Assembly: GCA_007050995.1 (NCBI GenBank)
Contig: VJOU01000002.1
Location: 149,501-213,500 of the forward strand
Length of the DNA stretch: 64,000 nucleotides
Origin: Glycocaulis profundi
GTDB taxonomy: Bacteria > Pseudomonadota > Alphaproteobacteria > Caulobacterales > Maricaulaceae
Direction: 5' to 3'
Part shown: one piece after another, positions 58,072 through 64,000 of the stretch
How the letters are laid out: every line of letters begins with the position of its first letter
Numbering within the stretch: position 1 is the stretch's first letter
Made by a program: the position numbers and the translations under genes
The notes under the pieces: generated by a model
Database searches by the model: none
Told to the model about the DNA's origin: nothing
Seen by the model: the letters and a program-made list of their open reading frames with translations, nothing else

Positions 58072-59418
58072 TCACACTACGCCATAGGCCAGCATGGCGT
58101 CGGCCAGCTTCCTGAACCCGGCGATGTTCGCGCCCTTCACGTAGTCGATCCGGTTGTCCTTTCGGCGCCCGTGCTCGAGGCAGCGCTGGTGAATGGCCAC
58201 CATGGTCTCGTTCAGGCGTCTGCACACATGCTCCCGGTCGCCCGGCCCGTGCATGGCGTTCTGGCTCATCTCCATGCCTGACACCGCGACCCCGCCCGCA
58301 TTGGTCGCCTTGCCCGGCGCATAGGCGGTCCGCGCCCGGCGCAGCACGCCCATGGCGTCCGGCGTCAGAGGCATGTTGGCGCCCTCGGCCACCAGCAGGA
58401 CACCGTTGTCCACCAGGGCCTGCGCGTCCGCCTCCTGCATCTCGTTCTGGGTCGCGCACGGCAGGGCGATATGGCCAGGCAGGTCCCAGGGCTTCGCGTC
58501 CGCGCGCCATTTCGCGCCGAATGGCCTGGCGAGGTCCTTGATGTGCCCGCCGCCCGCCTTGTGGCTGCGGACCTCATTGATCTGCTCGTGGCTGAAGCCC
58601 GCCGCGTGATGCAGGCAGCCGTCATGGGCGGACAGGGTGATCACCTTGCCGCCCTGCCGGATCGCCTCGTCCGCGGCGTGGGTGGCGACGTTGCCCGCCC
58701 CCGAGATCAGCACCGAGCGGCCGTCCATCCCCTCGCCCATGGCCTCCAGCGCGCAGGCGGTGAAATAGATCAGGCCATATCCCGTCGCCTCGGGGCGCAG
58801 CGGCGCGCCGCCGAAGGACGCGCCCTTGCCCGTGAGCGCCCCGTCAAAGCGGTTCTCGATCCGCTTGTAGGCGCCGAACAGCCAGCCGATTTCGCGCGGC
58901 CCGACATTGATGTCGCCCGCCGGAATGTCGATCTCCGGGCCGATATGGCGGTGAAGCTCGGTCATGAAGGACTGGCAGAAGCGCATTATCTCCGCGTCGC
59001 TGCGCCCGCGCGGATCAAAATCCGCCCCGCCCTTGCCCGCGCCCAGCGGCAGCCCGGTCAGGGCGTTCTTGAAGGCCTGCTCGAAGGCGAGGAATTTGAG
59101 CACCGACTCGCTGACGCCCGGCGTGAAGCGCAGACCGCCCTTGTACGGCCCGATGGCGTTGGACAGCTGGACCCGCCAGCCGCGATTGACCTGCACCGTG
59201 CCATCATCGGCCATCCAGCTGACCCGGAAGCTGATGATCCGGTCCGGCTCGGTCAGCCGCTCCAGTATCCGCGCCTCTGCGTACTCCCGGTGTTCTGCGA
59301 TGAAGGGCAGGACGTGGGCCGCGACCTCCTCGACCGCCTGATGAAATTCCTCCTGGCCCGGATTGCGCTCGCGGGTCCAGTTCATGAAGGCCTCGAGGGT
59401 CTTCGGCGTGGCGGTCAT
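58072..59418 (-). CDS. gdhA: NADP-specific glutamate dehydrogenase
   Basis: A 448-residue enzyme of the hexameric GDH class. Conserved: G-P-Y-K-G-G-L-R-F, K-N-A-L-T-G-L-P-L-G-A-G-K-G-G (catalytic Lys), D-F-D-P-R-G-R-S-D, R-P-E-A-T-G-Y-G, G-A-G-N-V-A. Makes glutamate from 2-oxoglutarate and ammonia with NADPH. ATG 59418 gives the usual N-terminus. Confidence 0.95.
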   Translation of the reverse strand: MTATPKTLEAFMNWTRERNPGQEEFHQAVEEVAAHVLPFIAEHREYAEARILERLTEPDRIISFRVSWMADDGTVQVNRGWRVQLSNAIGPYKGGLRFTPGVSESVLKFLAFEQAFKNALTGLPLGAGKGGADFDPRGRSDAEIMRFCQSFMTELHRHIGPEIDIPAGDINVGPREIGWLFGAYKRIENRFDGALTGKGASFGGAPLRPEATGYGLIYFTACALEAMGEGMDGRSVLISGAGNVATHAADEAIRQGGKVITLSAHDGCLHHAAGFSHEQINEVRSHKAGGGHIKDLARPFGAKWRADAKPWDLPGHIALPCATQNEMQEADAQALVDNGVLLVAEGANMPLTPDAMGVLRRARTAYAPGKATNAGGVAVSGMEMSQNAMHGPGDREHVCRRLNETMVAIHQRCLEHGRRKDNRIDYVKGANIAGFRKLADAMLAYGVV

Positions 59419-59584
59419 GAATGCATCCGGGTGAAGCTGCGGCAGGGGAAGGGCGAGATAGGCTGAACGCCCCCGCCGTCCATTCGCTCCGCGCGGGACA
59501 GGTGGACACCGTCTCCAGGATTTCACATGACGGCGGTGGATGTTCCAGCTACGTTCCCCGCCTCGCATCAGGAGGAGAGCCGTC

Positions 59585-60211
59585 ATGGCCGAGCTCGTGT
59601 TCTACACCAACCCCATGTCGCGCGGACGGATCGTGCGCTGGATGATCGAGGAGACCGGCGCGGAGTATCGCGAGGAGGTTCTTCACTACGGCACGACCAT
59701 GAAGGCGGCCGAGTATCTGGCGGTCAATCCGATGGGCAAGGTGCCAGCGATCCGGCACGGCGATCAGGTCGTCACCGAGTGCGCGGCGATCTGCGCCTAT
59801 CTGGCCGACGCCTTCCCCGACGCGAAGCTGGCGCCCGAGCCCGCCCGGCGCGGGGCCTATTACCGCTGGATGTTCTTCGCCGCCGGGCCGCTGGAGGCTG
59901 CGGTGACCAACAGGTCGATGGGCTTCAAGATCGAGGGCGAGAAACAGATGATGGCCGGGTACGGCAGTTTCGAAGCCGTGATGGACGCCCTGTCGGTCGC
60001 GGTGAAGGCCTCGCCTTGGATCGCCGGTGACGACTTCACCGCCGCGGACGTCTACATGGGCGCGCAGATCGGCTGGGGCCTGCAGTTCGGCACCATCGAG
60101 AAGCGCCCCGAATTCGCCGACTACGCAAAGCGGGCGACCGATCGCGACGCGTATCGCCGGGCGACCGCGAAGGACGACGCGCTGATGCCCAAGGACCAGC
60201 CCGCCGCCTGA
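59585..60211 (+). CDS. Glutathione S-transferase
   Basis: A 208-residue GST. N-terminal thioredoxin-like domain: Y-T-N-P-M-S-R-G-R with the Ser position, N-P-M-G-K-V-P-A-I (cis-Pro) and T-E-C-A-A-I-C-A-Y-L. C-terminal helices contain W-I-A-G-D-D-F-T-A-A-D-V, the N-capping box. Likely soluble detoxification or redox enzyme. Confidence 0.93.
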   Translation: MAELVFYTNPMSRGRIVRWMIEETGAEYREEVLHYGTTMKAAEYLAVNPMGKVPAIRHGDQVVTECAAICAYLADAFPDAKLAPEPARRGAYYRWMFFAAGPLEAAVTNRSMGFKIEGEKQMMAGYGSFEAVMDALSVAVKASPWIAGDDFTAADVYMGAQIGWGLQFGTIEKRPEFADYAKRATDRDAYRRATAKDDALMPKDQPAA

Positions 60212-60215
60212 GGCC

Positions 60216-60818
60216 TCACACCGGCGGCGCGTCCACGTGCCGCCACATGTACAGCGCCAGCCGCGAACGGTGCGGGGCGAAACGGGCCGCCGTGCGCACC
60301 GTCTTGCGCCGTGGGCTGGTCAGGCGTTCGAGGGTCTTGCGGGCGGCCACGTCGCCGTCCGGCCAGACATCCTCGTCTCCGAAATAGAAGATCGAGACCA
60401 TGTCGGCGGTCCACTGGCCCACGCCCCACAGGGCGGTCAGGCGGGCGGACCGCTCGGCATGACTCAGGGGCGCCAGCTCGGCCGCCTCCAGTCCGCCCGC
60501 CCGCGCTTCCGCCGCGATGGCCAGCAGGGCGCGGGTCTTCGCGCCCGACAGCCCGCAGGCGCGCAGGGCCCCGGCGTTGGGCTCGACGAGGAAATCCATC
60601 AGCCCCTCGCCCGCCGCCGCCGTCACGCGGCCCCAGATGGTCCGCGCGGCGATCACCGACAGCTGCTGGCCCGCCACCGAACGGCACAGCCGCTCGGCCA
60701 GCGGCGCCGTCGCGTCCGGCACGAAGTCCACCGGGCCTAAGCGCGCGATGGCCGCATGCAGCGCGGGGCTCAGCCCCAGCGCGGTATCGAGGAAGCGGGC
60801 GTGGATGGCCTCGCTCAT
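60216..60818 (-). CDS. DNA-3-methyladenine glycosylase II-like (HhH-GPD)
   Basis: A 200-residue base-excision enzyme. Helix-hairpin-helix: L-W-G-V-G-Q-W-T-A-D, followed by the catalytic Asp in D-G-D-V-A-A-R-K and S-V-A-G-Q-Q-L-S near residue 48. It lacks the N-terminal AlkA domain, like yeast MAG/AlkA short forms. Removes alkylated purines. Convergent with the GST gene, 4 bases between. Confidence 0.9.
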   Translation of the reverse strand: MSEAIHARFLDTALGLSPALHAAIARLGPVDFVPDATAPLAERLCRSVAGQQLSVIAARTIWGRVTAAAGEGLMDFLVEPNAGALRACGLSGAKTRALLAIAAEARAGGLEAAELAPLSHAERSARLTALWGVGQWTADMVSIFYFGDEDVWPDGDVAARKTLERLTSPRRKTVRTAARFAPHRSRLALYMWRHVDAPPV

Positions 60819-60825
60819 AAAATCA

Positions 60826-61347
60826 TCAACCCACGCCCTCTAGAAGAGCCTCCCACTCTTGTTGGGACACACGACGACATCCGTCAAATACTGATGCGTC
60901 GTAGGGAACAGCGAGTCCAATCTCTCTAGCTTCTGAGGTTAAATTCGTAATTCTTACCAATTCGCCATGCCTGTATGAGCCCAGAAAATGACTTAACCCC
61001 GCATATCCTCCGGCTGCTGTTCTCGCATTTAGCGTAAAATTGAAAGCCCACACAGATGGCTGCCAGCCAATATATTGCGCTCCACGCGCCTCCCGAAACA
61101 TAGCATTACACACACGTAGATCCCGAACAGAATATGGGTCACGTAATGTCACTCGCAATTCTCGCGCTATATCTTGAAGAATATCCTCTATGTCAGGTTC
61201 TTCGCCTGCGTCGTCATAGCCAAGCGGCATTGGTTCAGCATCACTTTTCGCCAATGCAGAGGATTGATAACGAGGCGCGTCGGAAGTGGCACAGCCCGTA
61301 GCAAAAACACAAACGATCGAGATCAAGAAAGATTGCATAATTTTCAT
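60826..61347 (-). CDS. Unknown lipoprotein in AT-rich DNA
   Basis: A 173-residue protein with signal M-K-I-M-Q-S-F-L-I-S-I-V and a lipobox-like A-T-G-C at about residues 16-19. The mature part has D-P-Y-S-V-R-D-L, W-A-F-N-F-T-L-N-A and two further cysteines. Base use is much more AT-rich than in neighbours, suggesting gain by transfer. No family recognised. It lies on the 3' side of tRNA-Leu. Confidence 0.65.
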   Translation of the reverse strand: MKIMQSFLISIVCVFATGCATSDAPRYQSSALAKSDAEPMPLGYDDAGEEPDIEDILQDIARELRVTLRDPYSVRDLRVCNAMFREARGAQYIGWQPSVWAFNFTLNARTAAGGYAGLSHFLGSYRHGELVRITNLTSEAREIGLAVPYDASVFDGCRRVSQQEWEALLEGVG

Positions 61348-61440
61348 TTCGGCCCCCTTGGTTGCACCAAGCCAGCTAAATGAGATTCGGCCGCACCACA
61401 AGAAGCTTGCGCCACTTAGGGAAGCCCAAGGAAATAATGA

Positions 61441-61529
61441 TGGTGCGGGCGGCCGGAATCGAACCGGCACGGAGGTTGCCCTCCAACGGATTTTAAGTCC
61501 GGTGCGTCTACCAGTTCCGCCACGCCCGC
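61441..61529 (-). tRNA. tRNA-Leu(TAA)
   Basis: Minus strand: acceptor GCGGGCG at 61523-61529 pairs with CGCCCGC; D-arm contains TGGTAGACGC; anticodon loop CTTAAAA (61491-61497) gives anticodon TAA; a long variable arm follows, then T-arm GGTTCGATTCC. The genome encodes the CCA end (61441-61443). Length of 86 plus CCA is normal for tRNA-Leu. Confidence 0.95.
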
Positions 61530-61619
61530 GCGCGCCGGAATCGGCGCCCGCCCCCATAAAGCAGACGGGCCGGCCTCATGCCAAGGCCGGCCCGCCGATC
61601 AGGGTCTCGAGGCGCCGGT

Positions 61620-62249
61620 TCAGCGCTTGATCTGGTCCTGGCTGGTGACGATCTTGCCGCACAGGCCGTAATCGATCGCCTCTTTGGCCGAGAGCCAGAA
61701 ATCGCGGTCGGTGTCCTTGGCGATCCGCTCCAGCGGCTGGCCGGTGGCGTCGGCGAAGATCTGGTTCAGGCGCTCGCGCATGATGCGCATCTCGCGCACC
61801 TGGATCTCGATGTCGCTGGCCATGCCGCCCGCGCCGCCCGAGGGCTGGTGAAGCAGGAAGCGGGTGTTGGGCAGGGCGTAGCGGTCCTTGGTGTCCGCGC
61901 CCACGAAGATCAGCGCGCCCGCGCTCGCCACCCAGCCGGTGCCCAGCGTGATGACCCGCGGTTTGATGAACTTCATCGTGTCGTGGATCATGTCGCCCGA
62001 TTCCACGTGGCCGCCGGGCGAGGAGATGACCATCAGGATGGGATCGTCGGACTTGGCCGCCAGCGCGAAGAGCTGGGCGCAGACCGAGCGGGCCACCTTG
62101 TCGTTGATGCCGCCCGTGAGAAGGATGGTGCGGCTGTCGAACAGCGCCTTGCCCAGAAAGTCCGGCGCTTCCTTCAGCGCGTCTCCGGGCTGCTTCTCGT
62201 CTTCGTCGTCGTTGAAGATCGGGCGGTCGGTATAGCCTTCGGCCATCAT
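61620..62249 (-). CDS. ClpP-type ATP-dependent protease subunit
   Basis: A 209-residue ClpP. Triad: Ser109 in G-W-V-A-S-A-G-A, His134 in F-L-L-H-Q-P and Asp183; the 25- and 49-residue spacings equal E. coli ClpP. The active-site text V-A-S-A-G replaces the common A-A-S-M-G, and the N-terminus is longer and acidic (D-D-E-D-E-K-Q), marking it as the second ClpP type of this lineage. No ClpX or ClpA gene is adjacent. The start may be 62249 or 62246 (ATGATG). Confidence 0.9.
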   Translation of the reverse strand: MMAEGYTDRPIFNDDEDEKQPGDALKEAPDFLGKALFDSRTILLTGGINDKVARSVCAQLFALAAKSDDPILMVISSPGGHVESGDMIHDTMKFIKPRVITLGTGWVASAGALIFVGADTKDRYALPNTRFLLHQPSGGAGGMASDIEIQVREMRIMRERLNQIFADATGQPLERIAKDTDRDFWLSAKEAIDYGLCGKIVTSQDQIKR

Positions 62250-62361
62250 GGGTCTTCCCTGAAAATGAACGGGCGCGCCCCCGGCGCGCGTATGACGCTG
62301 CTGCAAAGGGTAGGATGCCGGACGCGCCGCAACAAGCGCCCCGGCGTGCAGAGACTGCGGT

Positions 62362-63117
62362 TCAGCCGCCCTGCTCGGCCGCCAGCGCCCTCAGCGCCGT
62401 TTCCGCCCGCGCCAGCGCGTCTGCGTCGGCGGACCGGGCGACCAGCGCCACGCCGCGTTTTATCCCCGCCTCCCCCTCGTCCTCGAACCAGGGGTAGGAG
62501 CCGATGGAGACGTCCGGGCAGGTCTTGGCGAGCGCGCCCAGCCCCTCGGCCAGATCGCCCTCGCGCGCGCCGTCGATGCGGATGGAGACCGAATGGGTCA
62601 CCGCCCCGCCCTCGATCCGGTGGGCGACGTCCTCGAGCATCCCGCGGGCGATCTTCGGCACCCCGGCCAGCACGAACACGTTTTCAAGCTGGAAGCCCGG
62701 CGCGCCGGTGACGGGATTGACGATCAGGCTCGCGCCGTCAGGAATCCGCGCCATCCGCAGCCGCGCCTCGGTCAGGTCCGTGCCTGATCTGGCGTACCAG
62801 TCCTGCAGCACCTTCAGGGCATCATCCCGAACGCCGATGGACCGCCCGAAGGCGGCGGCGACCGCGTCGGCGGTGATGTCGTCATGGGTGGGGCCGATGC
62901 CGCCGGTGGTGAAGACGTAGTCGTTCGCGTCCGCCAGCGCCCGCACGGCCTCGGCTATCCGGTCATGACCGTCGCTGACGATCCTCACCTCGCTGAGGGT
63001 CACTCCCAGAGGCGCGAGGAATTCGGCGATCTGACGCACGTTCACGTCCTGGGTGCGGCCCGAGAGGATCTCGTCGCCGATCACGACCATGCCCGCGCTC
63101 ACCGTCCGCACCGCCAT
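62362..63117 (-). CDS. CinA N-terminal-type molybdopterin-binding protein
   Basis: A 251-residue protein of the MoCF_biosynth/CinA N-terminal class: [20 protein letters not shown] and V-T-G-A-P-G-F. The PncC/nicotinamide-deamidase C-terminal domain of full CinA is absent. May act on ADP-ribose-type compounds or cofactor; divergent from sfsA. Confidence 0.88.
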   Translation of the reverse strand: MAVRTVSAGMVVIGDEILSGRTQDVNVRQIAEFLAPLGVTLSEVRIVSDGHDRIAEAVRALADANDYVFTTGGIGPTHDDITADAVAAAFGRSIGVRDDALKVLQDWYARSGTDLTEARLRMARIPDGASLIVNPVTGAPGFQLENVFVLAGVPKIARGMLEDVAHRIEGGAVTHSVSIRIDGAREGDLAEGLGALAKTCPDVSIGSYPWFEDEGEAGIKRGVALVARSADADALARAETALRALAAEQGG

Positions 63118-63192
63118 CGCCCGCGCTCCTGTTGCCTGCCGCCTGAGGAGCACTTATGCCCGCTGGCGAGCAAAAGCGAGCCTCGATCGTCG

Positions 63193-63894
63193 ATGGACTT
63201 TCCCCGCCCCCTGATCCCCGCCGTGCTGGAACGGCGCTACATGCGCTTTCTGGCCGACGTCACGCTTGAGAGCGGCGAGCGGATCACCGTGCATTGCCCC
63301 AATCCGGGCTCGATGATGGGCCTGAAAGATCCCGGCTCGCGCTGCTGGCTCTCCCAAAGCGACAACCCCAAGCGCAAGCTGAAACACACGCTGGAGGTTC
63401 TCGAGGCGGACGGCGCGCTGGTGGGCATCAACACCGGCCTGCCCAACCGGCTGGCCGAGGAGGCGATCACGGCCGGGGGAATCGCGCCGCTGACCGGCTA
63501 CGCCTCGATGCGGCGGGAGGTGAAGTACGGCACGAACTCGCGCATCGACCTGCTGCTGGAGGATGCGGCTCGCCCGCCCTGCTGGGTGGAGGTCAAGAAC
63601 GTCCACCTGATGCGCGAGCCGGGACTGGCCGAGTTTCCCGACAGCGTGACCAGCCGCGGAGCCAAGCACCTGCTCGAACTGGCCGCGCGGGCGCAGGCAG
63701 GGGAGCGCGCTGTCCAGCTCTTCATCGTCCAGCGCCCCGACTGCCAGCGCTTCACCCCGGCGGCGGACATCGACCCGGTCTATGCCGAGGGCCTGCGCGC
63801 GGCGCGCGATGCGGGGGTGGAAATTCTGGGCTATGGCTGCGATGTCAGCCTGTCGGCCATATCCGTCGCCCGGCCCGTGGAGATCGCCCTGTGA
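63193..63894 (+). CDS. sfsA: Sugar fermentation stimulation protein homologue SfsA
   Basis: A 233-residue SfsA. Motifs R-R-Y-M-R-F-L-A-D-V, H-C-P-N-P-G-S-M, N-T-G-L-P-N, G-T-N-S-R-I-D, V-E-V-K-N-V and F-P-D-S-V-T-S-R-G match the family; the E-V-K resembles a nuclease core. DNA-binding or nuclease role is uncertain. ATG 63193. Overlaps the following thioesterase by four bases. Confidence 0.92.
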   Translation: MDFPRPLIPAVLERRYMRFLADVTLESGERITVHCPNPGSMMGLKDPGSRCWLSQSDNPKRKLKHTLEVLEADGALVGINTGLPNRLAEEAITAGGIAPLTGYASMRREVKYGTNSRIDLLLEDAARPPCWVEVKNVHLMREPGLAEFPDSVTSRGAKHLLELAARAQAGERAVQLFIVQRPDCQRFTPAADIDPVYAEGLRAARDAGVEILGYGCDVSLSAISVARPVEIAL

Positions 63895-64000
63895 GCCTCG
63901 CCCCCGACGATCCCGGCTGGGACCTGCCCGCCCCCTTCGTCCGCCGCCACATTGTCGGCCCGGAGGAGATCGACGATTTCGGACATGCCAACAACACCGC
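63891..64000 (+). CDS. Acyl-CoA thioesterase (4HBT), N-terminal fragment
   Basis: A gene that runs off the window. GTG 63891 overlaps the sfsA stop (GTGA). The 36 visible residues end with I-D-D-F-G-H-A-N-N-T, the hotdog 4HBT entry motif (D-x-x-G-H-x-N) with the catalytic Asp. Likely coupled to sfsA. Confidence 0.8.
   Translation, partial: MSLAPDDPGWDLPAPFVRRHIVGPEEIDDFGHANNT

Noticed and set aside
60800-60860. Direct repeat of the tRNA-Leu 3' end as an attachment site
   Set aside because: Reading this stretch shows no copy of the tRNA end, so an att pair cannot be supported.
1-64000. CRISPR arrays, rRNA genes, transposases or integrases
   Set aside because: No regularly spaced identical repeats, rRNA sequence or recognisable transposase or integrase motifs were seen on either strand.

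Overview
This window is high-GC, densely packed alphaproteobacterial chromosome. Several features point to the stalked-bacterium lineage (Caulobacterales/Maricaulales, Hyphomonadaceae-like): a class I lysyl-tRNA synthetase, an UrcA-family protein, FliX and FlbY next to flgI, the order fliL-fliM-(PflI-like)-motE-TPR, TTAA-N7-TTAA CtrA-type boxes beside early flagellar genes, and sigma54-type -24/-12 elements before later ones. The organism assignment is an inference from gene content.

Layout. Bases 1-6640 hold metabolic genes: an MscS fragment, two tandem PaaI-type thioesterases, a renalase-like/DCC/DUF2256 group, UrcA, a MATE transporter, and DUF952-pyrD. Bases 6640-9400 form a regulatory patch: an AT-rich orphan membrane gene, a LexA-like S24 repressor with a tandem palindromic operator, and a small XRE regulator coupled to a membrane protein. 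Bases 9500-16500 carry an esterase, an SDR/AraC divergent pair, lysK, a second XRE/membrane module with three tandem palindromes, a 1-Cys peroxiredoxin and SixA. A GT2 glycosyltransferase whose reading frame overruns its neighbours and a VTT protein follow (16600-18900).

The flagellar block spans about 18960-35430. It contains fliP-fliO (minus), flgB-flgC-fliE (plus), the minus operon fliL-fliM-PflI-like-motE-TPR, and the plus operon flgF-flgG-flgA-flgH, followed by two paralogous small proteins of unknown function. Next come dksA, fliX (minus) and flgI-flgJ/cheL-flbY (plus). CtrA-type boxes lie by fliO/flgB and fliX, and sigma54 elements by flgF and flgI, which reproduces the layered Caulobacter-type hierarchy: early switch/export genes first, then rod, P- and L-ring genes.

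Bases 35430-50120 hold a secreted repeat-rich protein, a PAS protein and a tandem-PilZ protein (probable cyclic-di-GMP signalling), FadL, gamma carbonic anhydrase, PhoH, a porin-like barrel, DUF3126, cysE, a NUDIX hydrolase, a TetR-controlled RND efflux operon and a nitroreductase. Bases 50125-51740 form a compact curli-type locus with one curlin repeat protein and two CsgC/CsgH-like proteins but no secretion genes. The rest is queF, a KefB-type antiporter, Lrp/ald, nitronate monooxygenase, sulfurtransferase, NADP-glutamate dehydrogenase, GST, an AlkA-like glycosylase, an AT-rich lipoprotein gene next to tRNA-Leu(TAA), a ClpP, CinA-type protein, sfsA and the start of a thioesterase gene.

The most unusual items are the two XRE/membrane modules with palindromic operator clusters, the LexA-like repressor with its own tandem operator, a structured 48-bp repeat present in opposite orientation at 21.4 and 52.4 kb, the triple LAAEWEA repeat at the FliM N-terminus, the paired paralogs at the end of the flgFGAH operon, and the reduced curli locus.
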